A stretch of DNA of 64,000 nt from Bacillota bacterium (GTDB taxonomy: Bacteria; Bacillota; Clostridia; Peptostreptococcales; Anaerovoracaceae): the NCBI GenBank assembly GCA_019420305.1, contig JAHZHL010000003.1, positions 163,643 through 227,642 on the forward strand, read 5' to 3'. The notes under the pieces are model-generated. The model was given only the letters and a program-made list of their open reading frames with translations. It ran no database searches and was not told where the DNA came from. Shown piece after piece: positions 1 through 8,388 of this stretch (positions are counted from its first letter, which is position 1; each line of letters starts with the position of its first letter). A program made the position numbers and the translations under genes.

Positions 1-351
1 CTCTGTTTTTTCTTCCTCCGGCACATAGTCCATAATGCCGGTTCCCATTACGCATTCAAATTCCATCGTACACTCGCAGGCCCCTACCTGAGGGCCGGTA
101 ACGATTTCATGGGCGTCCTCCATGACAAATCCCACTTTATGATTCCTCTTCAGCAGTTCATGTTTTCTTCCCGTTCCCGCCCCGTGAAAAAAGAGCCACA
201 GGGTGCCGCTTTCTTCCCGCATTCCGAAATTCATGGGCACCACATAAGGATATTCATCCTCGCTGTGAAACCCTACGTGGCACACGCGGCACCGCTTCAT
301 GACCTCCAGGATCTCCTGAAAATCCGTTATTTCCCTGTCTTTTCTCCGCAT
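1..351 (-). CDS. PPOX-family flavoprotein (NimA-like), partial
   Basis: The reading frame starts with ATG at 351 and runs off the left edge, so only about 117 N-terminal residues are visible. They include the blocks VCHVGFHSEDEYPYVVPMNF and LWLFFHGAGTGRKHELL, the split-barrel FMN-binding pattern of pyridoxamine-5'-phosphate-oxidase-like and nitroimidazole-resistance (Nim) proteins, which reduce small substrates with a bound flavin. The start lies inside the end of the upstream GNAT/FMN-reductase gene (25-base overlap), which suggests translational coupling in one minus-strand operon. Family assignment is fairly sure; the substrate is unknown. Confidence 0.75.
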   Translation of the reverse strand, partial: MRRKDREITDFQEILEVMKRCRVCHVGFHSEDEYPYVVPMNFGMREESGTLWLFFHGAGTGRKHELLKRNHKVGFVMEDAHEIVTGPQVGACECTMEFECVMGTGIMDYVPEEEKTE

Positions 352-1418
352 TCCTTTCCTGCCTCCCATAATTCCCCCGCGAATTGAACCGCGCGCTGCT
401 TTTTCCCCTCATCCATGAATACCGTATGGTAGCCCAGATGGCGCTCCGCCAGCATACCGTGATATACAAGCTGAGAATGTTTGCAGTAGCGCCGGATGCC
501 GGCTTCCCAAAGATCCGCTCCTTTTTCCGGCCGGTAGCCGCAGGTGGTGATCAGCGCCACCCTTTTTCCCGCCCACAGGGATGGCCCCTTTTCCTCTCCA
601 TAGTATTTGTTCATGGCGTATACCAGCCGATCCAGCGCCGCTTTCATAGGCGCGGTGCAGTACCAGGAGTAAATGGGGGATGCCAGCACCAGCAGATCGC
701 TTTCTAAAATTTCCGCGAAAAGCTCCCCCATATCATCCTCCTGACAGCAATAAACCCGCTCCCAGTCTTTCTGACAGACCCGGCAGGCAATGCACGGACG
801 GATGTCCCTGTCATACAGCCAGATCAGGCTGCAGTCCGCGCCCCGCCGCTCTAATTCTTCCATAAAGGGCTCTGCCAGCGCGATGGTATTTCCTTCTTTT
901 CTCGGACTTCCCATTAAAATGGTACATTTCATTACCTTTCTCCTTTGTTTTGCCATTCGGTAATTTGCTAGGCGGATTCCATTCCGCACAACCTCCTGCT
1001 CCCTTTCCACCCGGTATCCCCGCTTTTCAAAGAAGGACTTTGCGGTAATGGAAGCGCAGACGGTAAACCGCCCCCTGCCGCAAGCCCGCTCCAACGCGCT
1101 GCAGATGGCACCGGCAATGCCCTGTTTCTGACAGTCCCGGCGCACATAGAGCCGATCCAGATACCCGTTTTCATCCATATCTCCAAACCCGACGATCTCC
1201 GTTCCTATCTCCGCCACCAGCGTATAATGCGATAAAAACGACGCGTTCCACCCGTCCAGATCCCGCTGCTTCGGCGCCCAGACATCAAGCTGCTCTTTTG
1301 TGTAATCCGCGGCGTTTACAAAGTGGACGGTTTCATAGAACAGCTCCGCCAGTTTCCCGCAGTCCTCCGGCCGATACCTCCGCAGTTTCACAGGCGCGTC
1401 TGTTTCTGTCCGTACCAT
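327..1418 (-). CDS. GNAT acetyltransferase fused to FMN-dependent NADPH reductase
   Basis: A single 363-residue frame. Residues 1-155 are a GNAT domain (acetyl-CoA pocket near YVRRDCQKQGIAGAICSALE). Residues 163-363 are a flavodoxin-fold FMN reductase starting MKCTILMGSPRKEGNT, with clustered cysteines (PCIACRVCQ, then YCC) as in iron-sulfur flavoprotein-type reductases. Each part has the length of a normal stand-alone protein. Directly before the internal Met163 (ATG at 930-932) there is a good SD, AAAGGAG, 7 bases upstream. The fusion may therefore be recent, by loss of the GNAT stop codon, and the reductase may also be made separately. Another GNAT gene lies upstream and a PPOX flavoprotein overlaps the 3' end. 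Substrates are unknown. A sequencing error at the junction cannot be excluded. Confidence 0.8.
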   Translation of the reverse strand: MVRTETDAPVKLRRYRPEDCGKLAELFYETVHFVNAADYTKEQLDVWAPKQRDLDGWNASFLSHYTLVAEIGTEIVGFGDMDENGYLDRLYVRRDCQKQGIAGAICSALERACGRGRFTVCASITAKSFFEKRGYRVEREQEVVRNGIRLANYRMAKQRRKVMKCTILMGSPRKEGNTIALAEPFMEELERRGADCSLIWLYDRDIRPCIACRVCQKDWERVYCCQEDDMGELFAEILESDLLVLASPIYSWYCTAPMKAALDRLVYAMNKYYGEEKGPSLWAGKRVALITTCGYRPEKGADLWEAGIRRYCKHSQLVYHGMLAERHLGYHTVFMDEGKKQRAVQFAGELWEAGKECGEKTGK

Positions 1419-1448
1419 TTCCCAATTCCTCCCTGCTTCAGTCTCCCG

Positions 1449-2321
1449 TTACGCGTGGGAAAGTTCCGGAAAACGAACCCGATCCACGCTTCTTATGGTT
1501 TCCCTCCCGGAACGGACAAAGAGAAAATCTTCCGTATCCAGATTCTCGATAACGCAGTCCTCCGGATCCTCGGGCGCGAAACCAAGCAGAATATCCTCCG
1601 TTCCGGCTTTCCCGGCAGCGCTGGCAGCGTCTTTCAGCGAAATTCCTGCCCTTCCGCCCAGAAACTCGATCAGATGCCGCTCCCCGTCTTCCTCCCCGAT
1701 CACAAGGACAGCGTCAAGGTTCCTGCTGTAGTAGACGCAGTCTTTCAAAAACGAAGAACAGTAAAACATGAGCAGTCCGAAATTATTGCGCATAGGAAGC
1801 CTGGAAAGGGGATTTCCTCTTTCATAGCAGTCCCTCAAACGTTCCAGATCTTCCGTTTTTTCCATATCCAGCTTCTGCAGAGGCACTCCCGCTCCCCGCG
1901 GCTGCTTCACGCGAAACTGGTATTCCTGCACCCTCTCAAATCCGAATTTAGGATAGAAGTCCAGCACCGTATCGTTGGCAAAGAGATAGATCAAATCGCT
2001 CCGGCGCTCCCAGTCCTGTAAAATACGTTCCAGCAGACTCCGGGCAATTCCCATCCCCCGCGCGTCTCTGGCCGTCATGACGGTACCAATCTGGATGAAC
2101 CTGCGCGGTTTTCCATTCCAGATCGTATCCATAAGGTTTACGGAAGCGTTGGCGATCACTCTGCCGCCTGTGCAGGCCACGTAAGGACGATACCGGTCCG
2201 TCCAGTATCCCGCCTGATGCCATGCCTCAAAAGAAAGGCCGAAGGTTTCTTCCGCCAGCGCGTTAAAACTGCTTCGCAGACGGGCATGATCCCGAATGCC
2301 GGTTTCTATCTGATACTTCAT
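1449..2321 (-). CDS. GNAT family N-acetyltransferase
   Basis: A 290-residue protein. The N-terminal half carries a GNAT core: QIGTVMTARDARGMGIARSL is the beta4/alpha3 acetyl-CoA pyrophosphate loop, followed by FANDTVLDFYPKFGF, the usual motif B region. The C-terminal 120 residues are less typical and may bind substrate or form a second, degenerate lobe. It lies 30 bases upstream of the GNAT/FMN-reductase fusion on the same strand, so the two are probably cotranscribed. It would transfer an acetyl group from acetyl-CoA to an amine; nothing in the sequence reveals which one. Confidence 0.8.
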   Translation of the reverse strand: MKYQIETGIRDHARLRSSFNALAEETFGLSFEAWHQAGYWTDRYRPYVACTGGRVIANASVNLMDTIWNGKPRRFIQIGTVMTARDARGMGIARSLLERILQDWERRSDLIYLFANDTVLDFYPKFGFERVQEYQFRVKQPRGAGVPLQKLDMEKTEDLERLRDCYERGNPLSRLPMRNNFGLLMFYCSSFLKDCVYYSRNLDAVLVIGEEDGERHLIEFLGGRAGISLKDAASAAGKAGTEDILLGFAPEDPEDCVIENLDTEDFLFVRSGRETIRSVDRVRFPELSHA

Positions 2322-2416
2322 ATTCTTAAACTCCTGCGTGCTTTTATACTCTCAGTTTACCGTCTGTACAGCCAACTGTCAATATTGCGAAAAGACGGAA
2401 GCGGCGCAAACCGCTC

Positions 2417-2458
2417 TTGACCGTGTTTTGCTTATCCACTATAATATTACATATGTAA
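2417..2458 (+). promoter_or_regulatory. blaI-blaR1 promoter with BlaI-type operator
   Basis: TTGACC (2417-2422), a 17-base spacer and a perfect TATAAT (2440-2445) are followed at once by TTACATATGTAA (2447-2458). The core TACA-TA-TGTA is the dyad that BlaI/MecI repressors bind. The dyad covers the likely transcription start, so BlaI would repress its own operon. The same half-sites occur twice at the promoter of the PBP gene at 6655. Confidence 0.85.
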
Positions 2459-2476
2459 GTTTAAGGAGGAAAAAAC

Positions 2477-2872
2477 ATGAATCGAGTTCCGCAGATTTCC
2501 CAAGCGGAGTACGAAGTTATGAAAGTAATCTGGAACAACGCGCCGATTTCGACTTCACAGGTTGTAGAAAAGCTGTCAGACAGTAAATGGAGTCCCAAAA
2601 CCATACAGACCATGCTGCTGCGGCTTGTAAAAAAGGGAGCGCTTGCCAATGAAAAACAGGGACGCTCTTTTGTATACACACCTCTTGTCGAAAAAGAAGA
2701 ATATCGGCTCCAGGCAAGCCGCCGGTTTCTGGATCGGCTGTACGACGGCGCCCTGGGTTCCATGGTTCTGAATTTCATTCGTCAGGATCAGCTATCCGAC
2801 GAGGAAATCCAGTCACTGCGCTCTATTCTGGACGAAATGGAAGATGAGAAAGGAGCGGATGAAAATGACTGA
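2477..2872 (+). CDS. blaI: BlaI/MecI family repressor
   Basis: A 131-residue winged-helix repressor. ISQAEYEVMKVIWNNAPIST and WSPKTIQTMLLRLVKKGAL are the recognition-helix region of the penicillinase-repressor family, and the C-terminal part forms the dimer domain. SD AAGGAGG sits 6-7 bases before the ATG. BlaI dimers bind TACA-N2-TGTA dyads and are inactivated after BlaR1 senses beta-lactam. Such a dyad lies just upstream of this gene and two lie at the divergent-side PBP promoter, so the target set is visible here. The stop codon overlaps the start of blaR1. Confidence 0.93.
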   Translation: MNRVPQISQAEYEVMKVIWNNAPISTSQVVEKLSDSKWSPKTIQTMLLRLVKKGALANEKQGRSFVYTPLVEKEEYRLQASRRFLDRLYDGALGSMVLNFIRQDQLSDEEIQSLRSILDEMEDEKGADEND

Positions 2873-4598
2873 TTATATCTTCTGCGGACTCCTTTATTCA
2901 TTGGTACTTGCCGTTCTGATCTTCTGCATCTTCCTGAGCAAAAAACTGTTTTCCCGAAAGCTCACAAGCCGCGCCCATTATTATATCTGGCTCACGCTGC
3001 CATTCAGCGGCGTGGCTCTGTTTTTCCCGGAAATCCCGCGTCTCCAACAAGTTTCACGGTTCGGGGCGCCGGATACCCAGACCGCCGCGTCCGCTTCCGG
3101 TTCCTCCCTCTGGAACAGCGCCTCTTCCATTCAGGATTTCGCGGTCAGCAGCCAGACGGAACTTTCTCAGACATTCTGCGCCGTACTTGCCGTGCTCTGG
3201 CTGGCGGGCGTTCTTTTCATGCTGCTCCGGATGGGAGCCGCTTTATACCGTACCCGCAGTCTGTGCCGGAGAGCCGTCGATGCGGAAATGGTTCCGGAAG
3301 TTTCCGCAGCCTGCCGGATCGCGTCGGATCGTCTGAACTTGAAGAAAACAATTCAGGTCAGACTCTCTTCTGATGTAAAGAGTCCCGTCACAGTCGGTAT
3401 CTTCCATCCTTGTGTGCTGCTCCCCGCGGAGTGCCGCGGTGGGCTCAGCTATATCTTTCTCCATGAGTTCGTCCACTGCAGATACCGCGATCCGTTGATC
3501 AATGTCCTGATGCAGCTGTTTCTTTCGCTGAACTGGATGAATCCGGCAGTCTGGTACGCGCTCCATCAGTTCGAGTCCGACCGGGAAGCCTGCTGCGATA
3601 GTTTTGTACTGGACATTCTCTGTCGGCGAGAACGAACCGAATACGGCCGCGCGATCCTTTCCTGGGCAGAAGGCGGTGTGTTTCCTGCGGTCGGATTTGT
3701 CGGCGGGAAGCACCAGCTCCGCAGACGAATCCGTCAAATCGCGGGTTACCGGCCCTCTACCGCCTTATGCAGAAAAGGCAGCGCCGCTTTGCTGATTCTG
3801 ATGACGCTGCTGACCTTTACGCTGGTTCCTTCGGTACACGGACTGACCGGCGGACAATATCATCCGTCGGAGGATCTGAATATTTCTGCCGAAAATCTCA
3901 GCAGCTATTTTGAAGGGCAGGACGGCTCTTTTGTTTTGTATCATCCGGCAGAAGATCAGTACACGATTTACAATCAGTCCGCGGCCGCGGACAGAGTATC
4001 TCCCAATTCCACCTATAAAATCTACAGCGCCCTCGCGGCGTTAGAAAGCGGCACAATCACCGCGAAACAGTCTTTCCGGAAGTGGGACGGAACTTCCTAT
4101 GCCTTTTCCCAGTGGAACCGCGGACAGGATCTGAAATCCGCCATGCGGAACTCTGTCAACTGGTACTTTCAGGGACTCGATCAGCAGACGGGGCGAAACG
4201 CGCTGCAAACCTTTTATGAACGAATCAATTATGGGAATGAAAATCTAAACGGCGGGATTTCCAGCTACTGGATGGAATCCTCACTGAAAATCTCGCCGCT
4301 GGAACAGACCATGCTTTTGACGGATTTTTACTTTAACCGGTGGAGTTTTTCCGAAACCTCTATCGCCGCGGTAAAAGACGCCCTTCTCCTGTCTGACGAA
4401 AACGGAATCCGCCTTTCCGGAAAAACCGGAACCGGAATGAAGGAAGGATGCTCTGTCAACGGCTGGTTCATCGGATATGTGGAATCCGATGATGACCTGT
4501 ATATCTTCTCTCTGAATCTGCGCGGAGAAGACGGAGCTTCCGGAAGCCGCGCCGCGGAAACCGCTCTTCGCATTCTGCGGGACAAACAGATCCTTTAG
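2865..4598 (+). CDS. blaR1: BlaR1/MecR1-type beta-lactam sensor-transducer
   Basis: A polytopic membrane zinc protease joined to an extracellular penicillin-binding sensor. The M56 peptidase motif HEFVH follows LPAECRGGLSYIFL. After a last membrane segment (LLILMTLLTFTLVP) comes a class D beta-lactamase-like sensor with STYK (SxxK), SVN (SxN) and KTGTG. About 577 residues from this ATG, the usual family length. I chose the ATG at 2865, 9 bases after AGGAG; ATGs at 2859 and 2844 are also in frame. The start lies within the blaI stop region, so the two are coupled. Beta-lactam acylation of the sensor Ser would trigger the protease and relieve BlaI repression. The 3' end overlaps the convergent PBP gene by 4 bases. 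Confidence 0.92.
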   Translation: MTDYIFCGLLYSLVLAVLIFCIFLSKKLFSRKLTSRAHYYIWLTLPFSGVALFFPEIPRLQQVSRFGAPDTQTAASASGSSLWNSASSIQDFAVSSQTELSQTFCAVLAVLWLAGVLFMLLRMGAALYRTRSLCRRAVDAEMVPEVSAACRIASDRLNLKKTIQVRLSSDVKSPVTVGIFHPCVLLPAECRGGLSYIFLHEFVHCRYRDPLINVLMQLFLSLNWMNPAVWYALHQFESDREACCDSFVLDILCRRERTEYGRAILSWAEGGVFPAVGFVGGKHQLRRRIRQIAGYRPSTALCRKGSAALLILMTLLTFTLVPSVHGLTGGQYHPSEDLNISAENLSSYFEGQDGSFVLYHPAEDQYTIYNQSAAADRVSPNSTYKIYSALAALESGTITAKQSFRKWDGTSYAFSQWNRGQDLKSAMRNSVNWYFQGLDQQTGRNALQTFYERINYGNENLNGGISSYWMESSLKISPLEQTMLLTDFYFNRWSFSETSIAAVKDALLLSDENGIRLSGKTGTGMKEGCSVNGWFIGYVESDDDLYIFSLNLRGEDGASGSRAAETALRILRDKQIL

Positions 4599-6655
4599 TC
4601 TGCCGGCATAAACCGTTTCAGGATGTTCCGACTATTCTTCACTACATAAGTACTGCCTCCCCGGTCTTTTACATCTTCTGTCATCGTCACCAGCAGCAGG
4701 GAGTCGTCCCTGCCGCCGTTGGCGTTATATACGCAAAACCAGCCCAGCTCCGTACCGGAGGTATCATCCTGTGACGCTTTAATTTCCGCGGTTCCGGTCT
4801 TTCCTGCCAGAACTGTTTCCGTAAGCCGCGCTCCATGTCCGGTGCCTTCCGGCTCCTGAATCACCTGAATCAAATCGGAGCGGAGCTGTGATACAGCCTC
4901 TTTGCTGAACACATCTTTCTTCCATACGTTTCTTTTCCCGCTCGTTTCAAGATACGGTGCTATCATACTGCCGTCATTGGCAAATGCCGAATACATGCAG
5001 GCCATATGAAGCGGATTGACCAAAATCTCTCCCTGCCCGTACCCGCTGTCCGCCAGCTGGATCTCCGTTGCCATCGGTTTGCCGTCATTGGTATACTGAG
5101 ACTGACTCATACTAACCGGGAACGGGAGTTCCTGTCCAAACCCGACCTTCTTAAACTGCTCTGCCAGCGTTTCCGCCCCAATCTGCAGAGCCGCCTTCGC
5201 GAAGTAGATATTATCCGAATAAACGAGGGCATTTTTCAGATTCGCGCTTCCACTGTATTCATGGAGCGTTGTCACTTTATATCCTCCCCAGCTCCCGTTT
5301 TTTTGCCAGCTGAGTCCGCTGTGACCCATATCTTTTTCCGGATCCAGCCTGTCCGAAGTAATTCCGATGGCTCCTACAATCGGCTTGAGCGATGAACCCG
5401 GACACCAGCTCTGCGCAAAACGGTTGTACATCGGGCTGTCTTTGTCCTCGTTCAGTTCTTTCCAGCGATTTTCTGACATACCTACGACAAAATCGTTGCT
5501 GTCATAAGAAGGTGTGCTGACCAGCGCCAGAACTTCGCCTGTCTTTGGATTTATCGCTGCCGTGCAGCTTTTATCGTTTCGGTATGTATCATAGAGCGCG
5601 CTCTGCAGCCTGGCGTCAATGGTAAGATGGATGTCTTCTCCATCCTTCTGCGGCGTTTCCGCCAGCACTGCTTTTTCATTTCCATCTTCGTTGTAGATCA
5701 CGATCTTTTCGCCGTCAATGCCATGCAGCCGCTGTTCATAGAGCCTCTCCAGACCGCTTTTTCCTATCACGCTGTATTCATCATACCCCTTGTTTTTTCT
5801 TGTTTCCAGTTCCTCCGCGCTGATTCCCTGCACATATCCTACAAGATGCGCCGCATCTTCTGCCAGAGGGTACACCCGGCTCTCCTCATCTCCGATAATG
5901 ACGCCCGGAATTTCAAGAAGTTTTTTCTGTACCTCCGCGTTTTTTAAATCCACCGTGCTGGAGGATTTTTCATTGACTTTCTTCAGTTTTTTAATCGGCA
6001 CCAGAAGATCGTCCCTGACCCAATCCGCGCTCAGCTTGTCCTCAATATCGGAAACCGACATATCCAGAAGTTCCGCCATTTTTTTCAAATCCGCGGACGC
6101 GTCCGCGTTCATTTTTCCCGGAATCAGTCCGACAGACGCAACGGTGCCTTTTCCCGCAAGAAGAGTGCCGTTCCTGTCATAAATGCTGCCTCTGTCCGCT
6201 TCCAGCGTCACGACTTTTACGGTATCCTCACTCCCCAGCTGCGGAAAAATCAGACTGTCATTCCAGGTAATCCGGTAACGTCCATCTTCCCTGTGGATCT
6301 CCATTTCATTCGGAAAACGGATCTCCCCGGCAGAGGAGTCCATAATGGTCCGGTAGGAAATCGCATCCTCCTTCTCCCGGATCACACGGATCGTAATGTT
6401 CTCCGCCCCAATTCCCTCATAAATATTGCGGTTGCGGGTTACAAATTCTTTTTTGCTTATCTCGTTTCTGCTTTTCTGATCCAGCATCCCGTACATAGAT
6501 TCATAATCCTGTTTTTCAATACATGCCATATACTGCTCTAAGATCCGCTCCGGCGATTTCAGTACCGCAGTCCTGTAGATCAGCAGGACTGCTGCGGCAA
6601 GAATCAGGATCGCGATTACAATCACCGGGACTTTATGCTTTTTCAAACGTTCCAT
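4595..6655 (-). CDS. MecA-like class B penicillin-binding protein (peptidoglycan transpeptidase)
   Basis: A 686-residue membrane-anchored PBP. One N-terminal membrane segment is at residues 10-27. An NTF2-like MecA_N domain follows (about 33-140), then the dimerisation domain (150-330) and a transpeptidase domain with S421-x-x-K424 in PGSSLKP, S480-D-N482 and K619-T-G621. This layout matches PBP2a of staphylococci, enterococcal PBP5 and Bacillus PbpC, which are slow-acylating, low-affinity enzymes. Two BlaI-type operators cover its promoter, so it should be induced by beta-lactams through the adjacent blaI-blaR1. It would cross-link peptidoglycan outside the membrane. Family is certain; actual resistance is inference. 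Confidence 0.92.
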   Translation of the reverse strand: MERLKKHKVPVIVIAILILAAAVLLIYRTAVLKSPERILEQYMACIEKQDYESMYGMLDQKSRNEISKKEFVTRNRNIYEGIGAENITIRVIREKEDAISYRTIMDSSAGEIRFPNEMEIHREDGRYRITWNDSLIFPQLGSEDTVKVVTLEADRGSIYDRNGTLLAGKGTVASVGLIPGKMNADASADLKKMAELLDMSVSDIEDKLSADWVRDDLLVPIKKLKKVNEKSSSTVDLKNAEVQKKLLEIPGVIIGDEESRVYPLAEDAAHLVGYVQGISAEELETRKNKGYDEYSVIGKSGLERLYEQRLHGIDGEKIVIYNEDGNEKAVLAETPQKDGEDIHLTIDARLQSALYDTYRNDKSCTAAINPKTGEVLALVSTPSYDSNDFVVGMSENRWKELNEDKDSPMYNRFAQSWCPGSSLKPIVGAIGITSDRLDPEKDMGHSGLSWQKNGSWGGYKVTTLHEYSGSANLKNALVYSDNIYFAKAALQIGAETLAEQFKKVGFGQELPFPVSMSQSQYTNDGKPMATEIQLADSGYGQGEILVNPLHMACMYSAFANDGSMIAPYLETSGKRNVWKKDVFSKEAVSQLRSDLIQVIQEPEGTGHGARLTETVLAGKTGTAEIKASQDDTSGTELGWFCVYNANGGRDDSLLLVTMTEDVKDRGGSTYVVKNSRNILKRFMPAD

Positions 6656-6676
6656 CTTGTCTATCCTCCGTTAAAC

Positions 6677-6726
6677 TTACAAATGTAATTCTAATAAATC
6701 TTACAACTGTAGGCCAAAAATGTCAA
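6677..6726 (-). promoter_or_regulatory. PBP promoter with two BlaI-type operators
   Basis: On the minus strand, TTGACA (6721-6726), a 17-base spacer and TAAGAT (6698-6703) form a strong promoter for the MecA-like gene. TACAACTGTA (6702-6711) overlaps the -10 box and TACAAATGTA (6678-6687) lies downstream, 24 bases centre to centre. Both have the TACA-N2-TGTA form also found in front of blaI, so one repressor should control both units. Confidence 0.88.
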
Positions 6727-6763
6727 TCACTTACGTAAAATTCGTTCCTTACTTTTTATTATA

Positions 6764-6793
6764 AAAATGCGGCCGCTGCCGCTGCCGCATTTT
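6764..6793 (-). terminator. Rho-independent terminator of nitroreductase unit
   Basis: Inverted repeat AAAATGCGGC (6764-6773) and GCCGCATTTT (6784-6793) around a 10-base loop. It lies 23 bases after the nitroreductase stop and is followed on the minus strand by a T/A-rich run. It also insulates the PBP promoter from the upstream genes. Confidence 0.8.
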
Positions 6794-6815
6794 CACTCGT
6801 TTGTTTTGATTCGCA

Positions 6816-7361
6816 TCAGTCCAGATACGTAACCAGCTCTTCCACGCTCTTGCGTCTCGGAGCCTTGGGCTCTTCATCCGGATAGCCGGCCGCGATAAGG
6901 GCCGCTACCTTCTGGCCTTCCGGAACCGGAATTACCTGGCTTACTTTAGCTTCATCAAAGACACCCATGATAACCGTTCCGATCCCTTTGTCGCAAGCCG
7001 CCAGGCAGAACGTCTGCGCCGCGATTCCGGTGTCAAATACACCCCAGTCAGCTCCTTTGGAAGTTGTCGCGGAACCGTCCTTTTCCATTCCGGACCGACC
7101 CTCGATCATGGTTACAATCACCAGAGCCGGAGCATTCCTGAGTGTATCAATATTATATTCAAATCCCATAACGCATCCGTCCGCAATCTGATTCATCTTT
7201 TCACGGTCTTCCGTGATAAGGTATCGCGCCACCTGCGTATTCTTCCAGGAAGGCGCATAGGACGCCGCTTCTATGATTTCATCGAAGACCTCATGTGGTA
7301 CCTTTTTATCCTGAAATTTACGGATGCTTCTTCTTTCCTTTATACATTTAATTGCTTCCAT
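6816..7361 (-). CDS. Nitroreductase family protein
   Basis: A 181-residue FMN-dependent nitroreductase-fold protein. IKERRSIRKFQDKKVP is the classic N-terminal FMN-phosphate-binding motif (RRSxRxF), APSWKNTQ is the second conserved block, and GIGTVIMGVFDEAKV the third. It should act as an NAD(P)H oxidoreductase on quinones, nitroaromatics or flavins in the cytoplasm. A separate promoter lies upstream (TTGTAA/TAGAAT) and a terminator downstream, so it is probably its own unit. The substrate cannot be read from the sequence. Confidence 0.88.
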   Translation of the reverse strand: MEAIKCIKERRSIRKFQDKKVPHEVFDEIIEAASYAPSWKNTQVARYLITEDREKMNQIADGCVMGFEYNIDTLRNAPALVIVTMIEGRSGMEKDGSATTSKGADWGVFDTGIAAQTFCLAACDKGIGTVIMGVFDEAKVSQVIPVPEGQKVAALIAAGYPDEEPKAPRRKSVEELVTYLD

Positions 7362-7409
7362 CTTTATCCTCCATTCTCAGGCTCTCGCCTGCATTGCTCT
7401 TACGAAATG

Positions 7410-7438
7410 ATTCTACCACCATAAAATGTGGATTACAA
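7410..7438 (-). promoter_or_regulatory. Promoter of nitroreductase gene
   Basis: On the minus strand: TTGTAA (7433-7438), a 17-base spacer and TAGAAT (7410-7415), about 50 bases before the ATG at 7361. The spacer holds a short dyad (CCAC...GTGG) that could be an operator. Confidence 0.55.
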
Positions 7439-7452
7439 GGGAGAATTTGCTC

Positions 7453-8361
7453 CTAAATAGTGCCCACCAACAGGTTTAAAAGTCCGATTATAAAACCGAT
7501 CAGAGCTCCCAGATTAACGATGGCATTCAGCTCTTTTTTCATCACAAAGAGAATCAGGTTTTCCAGCTCCTCTGTATCCATTTCCCGGATCTTGGCCGCT
7601 GCGATCCCTGACACGTCAATGGATTCCATAACCGCTCCCAGAGAACCCTCTACGCAGGTGTCATAGAGTACATCCACAACCCGATCCATCTGTTCTTTGT
7701 CAAGGGGAATCTTTGAGGTCAGATTTCCCAACGTGCCGGCTTCTATCCTAGCGATTTCTCCTGCCACAACCGGACGGATTTTTTCTTCACCGTGCGTTTC
7801 GATGTATGCCTCGATTTCTTCTCCGATAGGAACCGCGATGGAGTGGAGGGTCTGATCGTTGAGCATCATGGAAAGCATCGTCCCTTTTACCTTTTCTTTA
7901 ATGGCCTGCGTTCCCTCCCGTACGACAAGTTCGCTGATATCCATCTGTCTCAGCGCGTCCATGGCCTTTTCCGTTATCCGCTCTTCCGTCCAGTCCCGCA
8001 TCATCTCATAATGCTCCTCGGGAATATAGGAAGTGATTGTCTGCCCCACAGAATCCAGGCTTTCTTTTGATTTTTCAAAACGATCCCACAGTTCTTCCGT
8101 GATCGCGCCCTTGATGGACTCCGAAGGGATCGCCTGTGAAAGATCTTCTTTTGTCAGAAGTACATCACTGATTGCGTCACCGATCGCCCCTGCCAGCTCA
8201 TTCTTCCGTTTCGGAATCAGTCCCGGTGTGAAGGGAAGTCGGTGTCCCAACAGGTACACTGGTCTATGCGGCTTAAAAAGCATTTTTACTGCAATATAAT
8301 TCGTGAAATAACCAATCAGAGCCCCAATCAGAGGCCCTGCGATCAGTTTGAAAACATCCAT
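7453..8361 (-). CDS. DUF445 family membrane-associated protein
   Basis: A 302-residue DUF445 protein (YheB/YtwI-like). A hydrophobic N-terminus with the signature IGALIGYFTNYIAVKMLF and FTPGLIPKRKNELA is followed by a long amphipathic helical middle (residues 60-270). A hydrophobic C-terminal anchor (AIVNLGALIGFIIGLLNLL) resembles the N-terminal segment, as is usual in the family. The molecular role is not established. It follows dgt by 27 bases on the same strand, so the two are probably cotranscribed. Confidence 0.85.
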   Translation of the reverse strand: MDVFKLIAGPLIGALIGYFTNYIAVKMLFKPHRPVYLLGHRLPFTPGLIPKRKNELAGAIGDAISDVLLTKEDLSQAIPSESIKGAITEELWDRFEKSKESLDSVGQTITSYIPEEHYEMMRDWTEERITEKAMDALRQMDISELVVREGTQAIKEKVKGTMLSMMLNDQTLHSIAVPIGEEIEAYIETHGEEKIRPVVAGEIARIEAGTLGNLTSKIPLDKEQMDRVVDVLYDTCVEGSLGAVMESIDVSGIAAAKIREMDTEELENLILFVMKKELNAIVNLGALIGFIIGLLNLLVGTI

Positions 8362-8388
8362 AATTGTATCCTTTCTTGCTCAGCTGTT

